From Vickermania ingenoplastis (taxonomy: Eukaryota; Euglenozoa; Kinetoplastea; Trypanosomatida; Trypanosomatidae): a stretch of DNA of 64,000 nucleotides. The notes beneath the pieces are model-generated. The model did no database searches. It saw only the letters and a program-made list of their open reading frames with translations, and had not been told where the DNA came from. Made by a program: the position numbers and the translations under genes. Of this stretch, positions 20,010-31,029 are shown in pieces. The stretch spans positions 186,001 through 250,000 of the forward strand of contig VFSE01000254.1 of NCBI GenBank assembly GCA_010157825.1, read 5' to 3'. The first letter of the stretch is position 1. The number at the start of each line of letters is the position of its first letter.

Positions 20010-21560
20010 CCTATGGATTCGGCTCGGGGTGGTGGAGGAGGGCGGCGCTGTCCTGCGCCATTGCGGCCTCCCGGGTTTGATGGCGGCCAAAACCCAAGTA
20101 TATCTCCAGGGTCTCGAGCCGCTTGTGCCCGGTAAGTCTCATCAGTTCCGCTGTCGGCACTCCCTTCGCCGCCAGGTGATGAATCGCGCCACGCCTCACC
20201 GATGTCAGCGCTGACTCCCTGTTCTCTCTCCGGAGAGCTGCCCGAATGCGATCCCTGAGATCCTCGTGATCCGGGAACAGCTTCCGCTCCGGGGGGAGTC
20301 CTCGCCAGGATCCTGGAGAGGTCGTTCGCTTGCTCCACTCTCAGCGTTGAGCCGGCCGCGTAAACCCCTCTGAACTTCGCTCCCTTCCCGTAGCGCTGGG
20401 TCACCACTAGGCCGTACGTCCCGTCCTCTCTCGGATCCTTCTCGAGACGAATGTCTCGCTGGCGGAGATGCGCCACATCCCCGGCCCTCGCTGCCAGACA
20501 CCACATCATGGCCAAGAAGAGCTGCCCTCGGGCTGCTGCGACTCAGAGAGCGGACCGCCTCGCTGCACTGTGCAAGGGTCACCGGTGATGCTGGCTCCGA
20601 CGGACTCTCCTCATCATCCGCACGATTGTCTTCTTCGCCGTGTTCCACTCGGGGAACTCGTTGAGGTGCACACCGTGGGACTCCGTTGTGTAGAGGGAAG
20701 GTTCCGCAGGGCTCCTGCCATCGACGACAACTCCTTGTCCACTGTCGCTGGGCGCCACCCTCTCGCCTTGGCATCCATCAGGACGCATCGGATCGTCGCC
20801 GCTGCGATGTTCTGCCCTAAGTACTCCACGGGCATCGCTTGCAGCTTTCGTAGGCAGCGGATGTGGTGGTAACGCGTTGGCTTGCTGACAGCGTTCCATG
20901 AGACCATCTCCTGGTGTGGAGGCTTGTGGCTGAATATGTGCCAAGTCCTGGGGCAGGTAACCGAGCCTCCTGGCGGGCTGCCCTCGCTGTTTAACAGGAA
21001 CGTGGGCTCGTCTCGTAGGATCTCCTGGTACTCATCCTGATCCTGGGCCTCGTTTCCTGGTTCGTTCTCCCGTGTCGCGGGTGTGCTTGTCACGGATGTC
21101 CTTCTCGATTGTGGCCGGGTGGTGCTTTGCTGGGGCCTCGCCGGGTATGTCGTCACACCCTCGGGCAGGTACAACCCAAGCACTGCCTCAGATACAACCG
21201 TCGTGAGGCGGTAGTGCGCACCATCAGCTTCTGTTACTAGCTGTGCTCCAACTCGAAAAGACATTCCCTCGATAGTGCCAGGCAAGCATCCCGCTGACGC
21301 TGCTCGAACGAACATGTGAGCGTTTGTAAATGGCCGCTCAGCCAGTTCTCCTTCCGTGTCGTTGCCGATCCACAACGATAGAGGGAAACCCATCGTCCCA
21401 AGAGCCTCTATGACGTCTCGCGGAGTCTTCGCCCCAAAGCTGTTATGGTACACTCGATGGCCTACATTACCGATAGCTAGGGAGCGGGTGCCGTTGTCCG
21501 CCACGTTTGCGAGCGCAGTGGCGACGAGAAAATAGCCTATTCTCCTTCTTCTCGCCGCCA
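20010..21560 (-). pseudogene. Element 1 part: unknown region plus tyrosine recombinase
   Basis: The 5' portion (beginning near RRIGYFLVATALANV) has no recognised domain but is shared with element 2. The 3' portion is a tyrosine recombinase: an Arg-containing block followed by GKGAKFRG, then the box II-like HLAAKGVPTAELMRLTGHK and a downstream Tyr in LEIYLGFG. The family integrates circular or linear DNA without target duplication. Confidence 0.7.
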
Positions 21561-21929
21561 TTGCCGACGTGCTTGCTAACGCGAGTTGCTGCTGCACCTT
21601 CAAAGACACCTCATCCACCTGAGTCTCTTGTCCAGATGAGGAATCCACCGCCTGCGTGATCGACGCCTGCGACTCCGGTATGGTCTCCGCTTCTGGTGAC
21701 AGTAGGGGGTCTACTGCTTCTTGTGTAGCGTATGTCTCTGCTACTGGTGTGTGCGGTGCCTCTTGCGTGGGTCCCTCCGATGGTGGGGCACAGCCTCGCT
21801 GGCTGCCGGCACTCTTGTGCTGGGGGTTCGGCGCTTCGGGCCTCCTCCGTCCAGTCGTGTGTCCACCCGAAGGAGCTCGTCTTCCATGTGTCGTAGGAAT
21901 ACGTCCTTGGGGGTCTTCTCCTTCGCGCA

Positions 21930-22260
21930 TCTGCTGAGGAGGCTCCGTAGTCGTTCAGCAATATTGTGTGGGGATGCCACACCGACTCGGAGGAACTCCG
22001 CGAAGAAGGTGGCGGCCATGTACAGGCCGCAGTCGTCGCTCCTGGCCGCTGCCGAGGGCACCGGAGACTGGTGATGCGCAATCCTGGCCACAGCTTTTTC
22101 ATGGCCCTACGCAAGTCTCTGTGCACTATCGGCGATGGTGCGGAATCTACAATTTCAAGCTCTCGTTCTTTCGCCGAGTCAACCGCAGGATACCAGCTAT
22201 CCAGTGGTGGCGAATAAAGAGCGGAAAGTAGATGACCCTCTGGGAGGACAGCTGCTCACG
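21930..22260 (-). pseudogene. Element 1 part: Ulp1/C48-like cysteine-protease-like region
   Basis: The region contains the succession of an aromatic-flanked HHWIAG block, a DSAPS block and a DDCGLYMA block, which is the His-Asp-Cys order of Ulp1/adenain-type (C48/C5) proteases. The same three blocks occur in elements 2 and 3. Activity is not implied. Confidence 0.55.
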
Positions 22261-22429
22261 AATCCGCGTGACGTGAGCGGGGTCAGGTAGGGAGGGTGGC
22301 GCAGGAAAGCACCTTCTCGCGCGGAAGGTACCGGGCGAAGACATCATCGAGCTCCACATTGATGTCTTGCCATGCGCGAAGTCGCCTCCGAAAAGTAGGC
22401 GGCCTGCCGGCGGAAAAGAGGCAGGCCAC

Positions 22430-23343
22430 TCTAGTTTTTTCCCCCTTGTGTCGGGGCAATGGAGCCGTCCGGCATCTCCGTCGCCCCCCATGCCGGGGCG
22501 AAGCCCTTCTCGCCTTTCTCCTTTGGAGCAAAGTGCTGCTGGAGAGTACGAGGAACCTCCGTGGACCGAGACTTTTTGGACAGCTCCTCAATCCTTTCTC
22601 CGCCTCCCGCAGCTTCTTCCGGAGGACCGCGTTCTCCTTCTCAAGGCTCGCTTTCGACCGACCACCCTCGCCGCCAAACAGCACAGAATCCTCCGGCCGG
22701 AAGAAGTCCTGTGGCACTTTCTCATCTGCCGACGCCTCCCTTCCACCGCCCACAAAGAGGTGACGGTGGCAGGCTATGATGTCGCTGTTTACCGACCTGC
22801 AGGATTGGGGTGGGAAGAGGGGAAAGGCTGCTCCAGGTACTTCCCGTACAGCATCTTGTCCGCACTGCCCATGTGCTGCGCGATGGCTCGAAGTTGTGGA
22901 GCTGGTAGCGCGACATACCGGGAACGCGGAGGATGATAGCGGCGAGCAAACGACACGCCTCGGCGGGAGACCCTCGAAGAACAGGAGGTACTGGAGCGCC
23001 AGCACCCCAAAAGGAGAGTGTGGCGTCCTTCGCCTTCTCTCACCTCTCGCCGCAGATCATCCAGCTCTGCTGCCTGGGCGTCCTTGAAGAGCGCCTCGTA
23101 CGACGCCTTGTAGGTGGCCATAACCCCCATCCAAGGTGCGTTCTGGGTCGCGATCTGCCCCGACATCAGCTCCACGAAAGGCGCGAAGTCGATCGACGCC
23201 ACGATCGGCTGCGCCGGGGCATCCTGACGGATACCTGCCAGGATATTCTGCACCTGGGCCTGGTGCTGCTCCGCCGTCAAAGATCCTGCAGCCAATGCTG
23301 CAGCCAGCGTGTTGATCGTCGCATACGCTGTCGAAATGTCCAT
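22430..23343 (-). pseudogene. Element 1 part: gag-like first ORF
   Basis: The first part of the element starts with MDISTAYATIN and is Ala/Gln-rich and helical, followed by a charged coiled-coil-like segment and a Pro/Gly-rich stretch. No capsid or zinc-knuckle motif is recognised; the gag-like label rests on position and composition. It matches the first ORF of element 3 almost residue for residue. Confidence 0.6.
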
Positions 23344-23451
23344 TTTTTTTTATTATTTTTTATTATTTTTTTTTTGACTCTGCAGCTGGAGGCTGAAGAT
23401 CTTGAGGCTAGAGGCTATGGGTTATCACGTCAAGGGGAAACAAGGAGAAAA

Positions 23452-23640
23452 GGTGATAGAAAACCATCTTAGCAGCACAAGTAGACAACACAAGAAAACA
23501 AGAGAAACGTATCGTTCCTGAGGCATTCTATTCCTGAGTTTGGTTGAGGGAAACGAAGTATTACAATGTCTCAGGAACGATACGTTTCTCTTGTTTTCTT
23601 GTGTTGTCTACTTGTGCTGCTAAGATGGTTTTCTATCACC
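23452..23640. repeat. 71-bp perfect inverted repeat joining elements 1 and 3
   Basis: The arms are 23452-23522 and 23570-23640, perfect inverted copies of each other, with a 47-nt loop (23523-23569) holding the 42-bp terminal repeat. The inverted homology goes on outward: sequence left of 23452 (leader and first ORF of element 1) reappears inverted from 29972 onward (element 3), the two halves being separated only by element 2. This is therefore the centre of a much longer palindrome of at least about 1.8 kb per arm. Confidence 0.93.
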
Positions 23641-23816
23641 AAAGTCTACCGAGGAAACGCACCGATCCGAGGTCGTCAAATGTCACAAAAACCATAACTT
23701 TACTTGACTATATGTGTATACGTTTTATCTTGTTTTACCTTGATATATAGCTTCTCCTTTCCTCTCCTTTCTTGACTAATAGACTTAAGGTTATTGGCGC
23801 TTTAGCGTTTTCAAAA
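23641..23816 (+). repeat. Element 2 terminal repeat A1
   Basis: This 176-bp 5' end is repeated almost exactly as A2 at 29376-29551. It begins AAAGTCTACC and ends GCGTTTTCAAAA. It leads directly into the first ORF's leader. Confidence 0.93.
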
Positions 23817-23921
23817 AATTAACCATCGGTTGTTGTCACCAAAAGGTTTGTCTTTTCGACAAATGTCAGCCCTTACGTCTGAGCAGACAGATGATCTAAA
23901 AAAAAGGCCATTGCGACACGA

Positions 23922-24752
23922 ATGGCTCCGTTTGACGCCCTGAAGACGGCGAATGATATCACTCAAGAACAATACAACTCGATCAAGCTCGACGTTGTCA
24001 AGGAAGAGGCTGCAAAGATTTCGATGAACGCGAAAACAACTCTCCAACAGACCCATGAACAATTCTCCTCGGAGGAGATAAAACGCCAACCGTGGCTGAA
24101 GGAATTGCTCAACCAGCGTGACCTGTGGCGGCGCCACACCGCAGCCGTCTCGGCGGATGAGAAGGCCTGGGAAGAAGACGTTGTTGCCACCTTCTTGGCG
24201 AAGGCCAGCGGTGGTCAGCTCTCCCCTCTCCTCACCATTATTGGGCAGTATTTGCTTTTCTCTGCCGACAAAGAGGTGGGCCGAAGATATCTCCTGGAGA
24301 TATTGTTCAAACAGCCGGCGAGCATACGTCTCAAGGTCCACAATTGGGCTGTTTTGGAAACTGCTCCCGTCGGAACTGCGTTGGTGATGGGCCCTAAAGT
24401 GGAGCACCTTCCCGTGCCACTTTTCCCATGGCAAGACGCAAAACTCAAGGAGCTTAACGCAAAGATCCTGGATCTTGCTGACACCTGCGAGGGCGGCTCT
24501 TTGGCTGAAGATGACGAGCTCCGCAAGTTGTTTGCCCCAGAGGACAAGGTGCTCCCTGGCTCACTCCTCTCCGGTGGTGGTATCAAGCACGTTCTGGATC
24601 CACAAGGAAACCAAACCGGTTATGTTATCGACACGACGGACATTGAGGAGGCCTTCAACGGTCTCAAAGAAGCGCTGCAATGTGGAGATGTGAACCTCCT
24701 GGCTCGCTTTCAGGAGATGGAAAGAAGCTTCTCCGAGGCCCTGGAAAGGTAA
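23922..24752 (+). CDS. Element 2 part: gag-like ORF
   Basis: This open frame of 276 codons encodes a mostly helical, charged protein without recognised motif (MAPFDALKTANDITQEQ start). In an overlapping frame its downstream neighbour carries a Tyr/Arg/Gly-rich RGRGYGRGRGG stretch of nucleic-acid-binding type. Its position corresponds to the first ORF of elements 1 and 3, though sequence similarity is not evident by eye. Confidence 0.6.
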   Translation: MAPFDALKTANDITQEQYNSIKLDVVKEEAAKISMNAKTTLQQTHEQFSSEEIKRQPWLKELLNQRDLWRRHTAAVSADEKAWEEDVVATFLAKASGGQLSPLLTIIGQYLLFSADKEVGRRYLLEILFKQPASIRLKVHNWAVLETAPVGTALVMGPKVEHLPVPLFPWQDAKLKELNAKILDLADTCEGGSLAEDDELRKLFAPEDKVLPGSLLSGGGIKHVLDPQGNQTGYVIDTTDIEEAFNGLKEALQCGDVNLLARFQEMERSFSEALER

Positions 24753-24927
24753 AGAGAACCAGGTCCAATCGCCGCCGCGAGGTTATTCTTCACCATTACC
24801 CTCAAGATGCCTATTATTACCGTGGGCGTGGGTATGGCCGGGGTCGAGGGGGCCCCAGGAGGAACTTGCGTGGCGGTGCGACTGAAACCGAGCAGAATTT
24901 TCCAAAAAACGAATAGGCCCCGCCAAT

Positions 24928-25731
24928 GTGGCGGGGCATCCTCGCGAGCTCCAGGTTCTTCGCGGAGGCAACCTTACTGAGGGTAAAACCTCTGATGTGG
25001 AGCTCGACTGGATATTCTCCAGGTACCTCCCGCGTGGCCGTGTCTTACGGTGCAACACGTTGCCGCGCTTGGGTCTGGACACGGTAGAATCTATCCGACA
25101 CCAACTGAGGATTTGCGGGTTACTCTTCTTCCCGCTATTCATTCGGCATCACTGGATTGCCGGCGTGCTTCGTTTCAACGACGAGGAGGGCGAAGTTATG
25201 GAGATTTACGACTCTGCCCCATCTCTTTACGTCCATAAAGATCTCGAAAAAATTTTTCACAGGTTTTGGCCCAGTTTGATGATGATACATGCTCCGTGCA
25301 CAAAACAGAAGCGCGGAAGCGAAGACTGCGGGATATACATGACAGCGCATTTCTTTGCCATCCACACAAGGACAGAAATCGTCGATGGAGACACGCTTGG
25401 GGGACGTTTACGTCCGTTCCTTGCATCACTGAAGCAGTTGAAGCTGGAGGTTCGACCTTTCATACGCGCGATAGTGGACATCCTACGAAACAAGGAAACC
25501 ACTTGGCAAGTACAAAATTTACTTGGCGGAGCCCCGGAAACCAGAAGAGGTCGTGGTAGACCGCGAAAGAACCCTTCACCATCGATAGACGAAAGCGCCA
25601 CACAGCCCACAACTAGAACGACAGAAATGGGAGCAGATGCACGATCTGTTGAATCAAAGATTCGAAGCACTATGGAGAAGGCAGAATCTGTTAGCCCCAG
25701 ATGGCTTCACGGCACTTGTGCTATTTCTTAG
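24928..25731 (+). CDS. Element 2 part: Ulp1/C48-like cysteine-protease-like ORF
   Basis: This open frame of 267 codons has the succession FIRHHWIAGVLRF (His block), EIYDSAPS (Asp block) and SEDCGIYMTAHFFA (Cys block). Their order and spacing fit Ulp1/SENP and adenain proteases. A basic GRGRPRKNPSPS motif of AT-hook type lies near residue 210. Homologous blocks in elements 1 and 3 show that this is a family component, not a chance capture. It may process element proteins or remove SUMO-like tags, but that is inference. Confidence 0.6.
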   Translation: MAGHPRELQVLRGGNLTEGKTSDVELDWIFSRYLPRGRVLRCNTLPRLGLDTVESIRHQLRICGLLFFPLFIRHHWIAGVLRFNDEEGEVMEIYDSAPSLYVHKDLEKIFHRFWPSLMMIHAPCTKQKRGSEDCGIYMTAHFFAIHTRTEIVDGDTLGGRLRPFLASLKQLKLEVRPFIRAIVDILRNKETTWQVQNLLGGAPETRRGRGRPRKNPSPSIDESATQPTTRTTEMGADARSVESKIRSTMEKAESVSPRWLHGTCAIS

Positions 25732-27310
25732 TCGCCACAGCACTCGTCAACGTGGGTGATGGGGGGAACAGATGCCTAGACATCGACCCCATCGCAAATC
25801 AAGCCAAGCGCAAAGGCTTCAAAGCCAGCACACAATACGATGTGGGTGAAACAATCGCCGCTTATGAAAAGAATCTCGACTTTCTGGCTCCCAACACGAG
25901 AGGTCAACTGAAACTTCTCCCGAGGCCACCTTCCAACCCACGAGACCATAATGCGGCGTGGTACGTACAAGGCCCAAGCTTGGACGGGCTTCCTCCGCGC
26001 CTGGAAACACATACGTTTCGAATCGGCGCCATCTACAGCGGAAACAGCTTCGCGCAACACAGCTCCGGATTAACATCGGGTACTTCCGGACACTACACAC
26101 TGACTCGAGACCCTGGGAAGGCGTGCATTGGAGTTTATCTCCCGGCACACATGACTACATATCCAGAAGGCGTGTCCACCCCGCGGCAACGGCGCAACGC
26201 CATAGGCATTGACAAGGCACCCGATACCCCGAGAGCCATTCGACGAGCACCACGGCAACAAAAAGCTAGCGACAGAGAGGTGGACGAGACTGACCTCATC
26301 CAGGTGCTCAGCGATCCGGTCCCGGCGGGTTTAAACGCCGTGGGCTTGCGTCCAGAGGGCGGGACGACAAGCCCGAGCGCCTGGTACGTACACCAGGAGA
26401 AGCCCTACTGGGTGCAGCCGACAGCGTGGCGCGCCAAGACCATCGACACGAAAGCTGCATATCCGCTGGCTGAACGAGATCAAGTCCATGCCAGCGGAGT
26501 TCCTGGACCGAGACCTTCCCAGGCCATCATGGAGTACATGAGATGCATCGCGGTCAAGCGCAAGTGGAAGTGGTCCACCTACGCCAAGAACCTCTCAGCC
26601 GTCGAGGCAGCCCTGGAGAACCTCCCATTATACACCAATCAGAAGCAGGGCATCCGCCTGAAGGACTGCCCGGAATGGAGGGAGAACTTGTCGGGGCGCA
26701 GCTGAAGGAGCGCGAAAGCGAGGCAGACCCCGGCCCCACTCACCATCGACCAGTACGAGAGAACCAGGAAAGAACTCGCGAAGAGCAACCCCGAGGCCGA
26801 GCTGTACCTGACGATGCTATGGATGTTCGCAGCCCGTCCGGCCGACATCAGCCGACTCCGAGTGAGGAGCATTACGTTCAGCGCACCGGACGAAAACGGC
26901 AACATCCCGACGCAGATCACGATACGGGAGGGCAAAGGCGCCAAGTTCCGCGGCCCATACCCGGTGGCCAGTATCCTCCTCCCTCAACAGGCGACGGTGC
27001 TTCAGCACCTGATGAGGACAGGGATGGGGCGCAACGCATCTTCCGGAAGGCCGACGAGGTACGCGAAGTGACTCTACGAGCGGTACACAAGGTGTGCCCA
27101 GACGCGACGCTCCAGTCTCTTCGCAAGGGAGCAGTGCTACACCTGGCCAGCAGGGGTCCCAGAAGATCAGTTGATGAGAATAACAGGACACACGCAAGTC
27201 AATACGTTGCGCAAGTACCTGGGCTATGGCCGCCAACTCACAGCGGAGGGCGCCGCAGCACAGGCCAACGCAGGCCTCCTCCACCCAGAGCAGAGTTCCT
27301 AGGCAACCGC
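25701..27310 (+). CDS. Element 2 part: unknown region plus tyrosine recombinase
   Basis: The part begins MASRHLCYFLVATALVNVGD, conserved with element 1. It runs into the recombinase core-binding region (YMRCIAVKRKWKWSTYAKNLSAV) and the catalytic part with MLWMFAARPADISRLR and GKGAKFRGPYP, then an H-x-x-R-like block near 27130-27230. It is spread over overlapping frames, as usual for the family. Confidence 0.65.
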
Positions 27311-29168
27311 GCACCATCTACAAAAGACTTAGGCTTAAAGCACCAAGAGGTTTACCGCATGATTCAGGTAGTGGAAAGGAAAGAAACAGTTGTTGATCTG
27401 CCAGATCCATCCACATGGGTGCTGCACTTAAAGCATGTCACACTCTTGGATCTTCCAGCGGTCAGACAGCTACCTACGTCCACGACAGCAACAAAAGAAT
27501 TTTTGGAGAAGGTCCTCGTTTACCTCGAACCGCAACACTTTTACAACCTCTACACCTCACGTACAATCAAGCCAACAGGACTTGGAGACGATGACATCAG
27601 GAGAGCAGTAGAGATGGGAAAGTTCGAGCCCTGCAACGAGCGAAAGATAAAGGGACCTACCATTCCACCAGACGTGCATGGAGTGAACACTTTCTGTGTC
27701 CCCGAATTGAAGGGTCGGCGACGATTGATTACCGAACCACACCTGAACGGCGTCATCGCCAAACACGAAATCCCTAAGGTCCGGTACCCCACGCGGCTAA
27801 GCCGCCGGCAATCGCTACGGTATGCTCGCTATATGCTACAAATTGACTTTGAAGCATTCTACGACTCCATTCCGATGCCGACTAATATCAGGGACAATTT
27901 TGTGTTTCGGACGAAGGACTGGAAGTACTACCGTCTCTGTACACTTCCCACCGGCGCGAGGTGGAGCGTTGCCGTCGGACAAGCCATCACCAACGTGATC
28001 GTGGACATCGACACACCTGTTATTGTGCACACGCTGATTGACAACATCATGGTAGCCGCACAGCAGGGGCAGGAAGAAGCGTTCCTCTCGGCCGTTCGCC
28101 GAATCTTGCACCGCATACGAGAGGCGAACCTGCTGACTTCCCCGAACAGGGAAGACCTCCTACGAATGTCAGACGATGATCTCCTTCGACTCGCCGAGCA
28201 ACCAAACACATTCCTAGGGGAGGAGTACTGTACGTGGAATGGCAGAGAACGATTAGTTCGAAACTCATCGAAAACAGTAGCCAAGCTGCTTCTCAGCCTT
28301 CGAGCCGAGCAGTACACGAATAGAAGTTTTGCCTCCACTGTGTCCCTGATCCTCTTTGCACTTCACACAACGCAGATTAATCCTGCAAAGGCGTTTAAGC
28401 TCCTCCGCGCGTATCGGGGGGTCTATCGCCAAGTGACACGAGGACACGACTGGGACGAGCCCATGTTATACCTTGACCCAGGTGTGAAACAAAACCTTCA
28501 TGAACTAGGCAACGTTTTGTGCCAGAACGAATGGTGGGCCATAGCCAACGTCCGCCGCCCAACATACGAAGATCACGAGTACGATTGCATCTGCTACACA
28601 GATGCGTCAGCAGCCGGCTGGGGCGCCATTGTGCAGAAGCCGTTGGAACGAGCAGTGACCACATACCAGCAAAAGTGGATCCCTAGTTTCCACATGGATG
28701 ATGCTCGTTTGACAGCAAAGCGGAGCCACCACTTCAGCGCCAAGTACTCGGCGCACGCAGAACCACGGGCAGTGCACATCCTCCTACAACAACTAGTAAA
28801 GGAGGGTCTCCCCTGACGGAGCGAAAGTAGCCATTGTGACGGACCACTTCCCGATTGCCCACGCACAGAAACGCCTCAACGGCTACGGCGGCATAGGACG
28901 GGGCTACGCTCTCAACAGGCTTTACGAGTACGCGTACGACCTCTTGTTCACAAGAAATATCCAGATCGTGTTCTTCTACCTGACGGGCCGCCTGAACCCC
29001 GCGGACCAGCTCTCACGCAACTTTGGGGTAAACACAAAAGAAATCGTCATCAAGGCAGCCGATGACATGGGCCTTCCACCACTGAAAGGAACACGCTCGC
29101 CCCTCTGCGACGAGTACGTGTTCGGTGATGTTACACGCCCTAAACCCAGCAGAGAAACGACATACTAG
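27300..29168 (+). CDS. Element 2 part: reverse transcriptase-RNase H
   Basis: DIRS-type RT with ELKGRRRLITEPHLN, LQIDFEAFYDSIPMP, LPTGARWSVAVGQAI and VHTLIDNIM is followed by an RNase H-like part with CYTDASAAGWGAI, HAEPRAV and LTGRLNPADQLSRNFG. The open frame reaches far upstream of the RT core, overlapping the recombinase part. The whole is flanked on the right by repeat B1. Confidence 0.8.
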
Positions 29169-29219
29169 TCTACCGAAATAGCCTATACGCACACCAAAAA
29201 AGTAAAGAACAAACTATGG

Positions 29220-29374
29220 GGCTGAGGTCTTGCCAAAGTATGATTGCTACGAAGCGAAGCGTAGCATATGCATTGGTGCTGGTCGTGTATGTAAGACAAG
29301 ACCAGTGTGAGGACCAAGGCCTACTTGATTCCTTTCCGTTCATTATATATCCATGAGTCTATATACAAAGTGAC
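29220..29374 (+). repeat. Element 2 internal repeat B1
   Basis: This 155-bp repeat, starting GGCTGAGGTCTTGCC, directly follows the end of the RNase H region and is immediately joined to A2. It recurs as B2 at 29816-29970. Confidence 0.93.
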
Positions 29375-29375
29375 A

Positions 29376-29551
29376 AAAGTCTACCGAGGAAACGCACCGA
29401 TCCGAGGTCGTCAAATGTCACAAAAACCATAACTTTACTTGACTATATGTGTATACGTTTTATCTTGTTTTACCTTGATATATAGCTTCTCCTTTCCTCT
29501 CCTTTCTTGACTAATAGACTTAAGGTTATTGGCGCTTTAGCGTTTTCAAAA
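29376..29551 (+). repeat. Element 2 internal repeat A2
   Basis: This 176-bp copy of A1 is fused to B1 with only a base or so between. The B1-A2 junction has the form expected of a circle junction copied into the element by the DIRS replication scheme. Confidence 0.93.
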
Positions 29552-29815
29552 CCCGCCCACCCACACCAGAATAATAATAATAAAAAATAAAAAAAAGCAT
29601 CAAAAACACAGGTACCCGTAGAGAGTTCCATGAAAGACCAATAATGTAAATATGGTACCAAACCTGTATCCGGGCACAGTCAAAGAATGGTATTTTACGT
29701 TTTGTTTTTATTAAGCTTTGTTTTTTATCACAGGAAGCTATATGCCAAGCCACAAGCCGACCGTATATGCGTTTTTTCAACCATTTCTCACGAGTTTAAT
29801 GAAAACCTCGGCGAT
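29552..29815 (+). other. 264-bp spacer between A2 and B2 of element 2
   Basis: This unique sequence is found neither after A1 nor before B1. It is AT-rich on the left and codes for nothing recognisable. In typical Ngaro-type elements A2 and B2 lie next to each other, so the spacer is a particular trait of this lineage or an insertion. Confidence 0.7.
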
Positions 29816-29970
29816 GGCTGAGGTCTTGCCAAAGTATGATTGCTACGAAGCGAAGCGTAGCATATGCATTGGTGCTGGTCGTGTATGTAAGACAAGACCA
29901 GTGTGAGGACCAAGGCCTACTTGATTCCTTTCCGTTCATTATATATCCATGAGTCTATATACAAAGTGAC
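29816..29970 (+). repeat. Element 2 terminal repeat B2
   Basis: This 155-bp copy of B1 forms the 3' end of the element. It ends ACAAAGTGAC, and element 3 leader sequence continues immediately after. Confidence 0.93.
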
Positions 29971-30059
29971 ATTTTCTCCTTGTTTCCCCTTGACGTGATA
30001 ACCCATAGCCTCTAGCCTCAAGATCTTCAGCCTCCAGCTGCAGAGTTCAAAAAAAAAAA

Positions 30060-30990
30060 ATGGACATTTCGACAGCGTATGCGACGATCAACAAGCTGGC
30101 TGCAGCATTGGCTGCAGGATCTTTGACGGCGGAGCAGCACCAGGCCCAGGTGCAGAATATCCTGGCAGGTATCCGTCAGGATGCCCCGACGCAGCCGATC
30201 GTGGCGTCGATCGACTTCGCGCCTTTCGTGGAGCTGATGTCGGGGCAGATCGCGACCCAGAACGCACCTTGGATGGGGGTTATGGCCACCCACAAGGCGT
30301 CGTACGAGGCGCTCTTCAAGGACGCCCAGACAGCAGAGCTGGATGATCTGCGGCGAGAGGTGAGAGAGAAGGCGAAGGACGCCACACTCTCTCCTTTGAG
30401 GTGCTGGCGCTCCAGTACCTCCTGTTCTTCGAGGGTCTCCCGCCGAGGCGTGTCGTTTGCTCGCCGCTATCATCCCCCGCGTTCCCGGTATGTCGCGCTA
30501 CCAGCTCCACAACTTCGGAGCCATCGCGCAGCACATGGACAGCGCGGACAAGATGCTGTACGGGAAGTACCTGGAGCAGCTTCCTTTCCCCCTCTTCCCA
30601 CCCCAATCCTGCAGGTCGGTAAACAGCGACATCATAGCCTGCCACCGTCACCTCTTTGTGGGCGGTGGAAGGCGTCGGCAGATGAGAAAGTGCCACAGGA
30701 CTTCTTCCGGCCGGAGGATTCTGTGCTGTTTGGCGGCGAGGGTGGTCGGTCGAAAGCGAGCCTTGAGAAGGAGAACGCGGTCCTCCGGAAGAAGCTGCGG
30801 GAGGCGGAGAAAAGGATTGAGGAGCTGTCCAAAAAGTCTCGGTCCACGGAGGTTCCTCGTACTCTCCAGCAGCACTTTGCTCCAAAGGAGAAAGGCGAGA
30901 AGGGCTTCGCCCGGCATGGGGGCGACGGAGATGCCGGACGGCTCCATTGCCCCGACACAGGGAGAAAAACTAGAGTGGCCTGCCTCTTTT
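30060..30990 (+). pseudogene. Element 3 part: gag-like first ORF
   Basis: This is the counterpart of the first ORF of element 1, preceded by a run of about 12 A immediately before the ATG. The Ala/Gln-rich helical start and the charged segment are the same. No known domain is recognised. Confidence 0.6.
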
Positions 30991-31029
30991 CCGCCGGCAG
31001 GCCGCCTACTTTCGGAGGCGACTTCGCGC

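Larger units (their letters stand above)
17848..23569 (-). mobile_element. Element 1: VIPER/DIRS-like tyrosine-recombinase retroelement (fossil)
   Basis: This is a nearly full-length copy on the - strand. In order it holds a gag-like first ORF, a Ulp1/C48-like protease-like region, an unknown region, a tyrosine recombinase, and a reverse transcriptase with RNase H. These parts and their order fit the VIPER/Ngaro branch of DIRS retroelements known from trypanosomatids. A 42-bp direct repeat with one mismatch marks both ends (17848-17889 and 23527-23568). It is broken, with at least half a dozen interruptions, but very similar by eye to element 3, so it is probably young. Its 3' end stops about 95 bp from the tRNA-Gly gene. 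Confidence 0.85.
23641..29971 (+). mobile_element. Element 2: VIPER/DIRS-like retroelement with split direct repeats
   Basis: This 6.3-kb + strand element is of the same family as elements 1 and 3 but a separate lineage. It has a full set of parts: gag-like ORF, Ulp1-like protease-like ORF, unknown plus tyrosine recombinase, and reverse transcriptase-RNase H. Its ends have the split-repeat architecture A1-body-B1-A2-spacer-B2 known from the Ngaro/VIPER group. It looks nearly whole with only a few breaks. It is inserted exactly at the outer edge of the palindrome's right arm: 23640 and 29972 are adjacent in the inverted counterpart, so there is no target duplication. It is younger than the element 1/3 pair. 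Confidence 0.88.

Noticed and set aside
23811-24434. Antisense frame over element 2's first ORF
   Set aside because: Shadow of the + strand frame with no recognisable domain.
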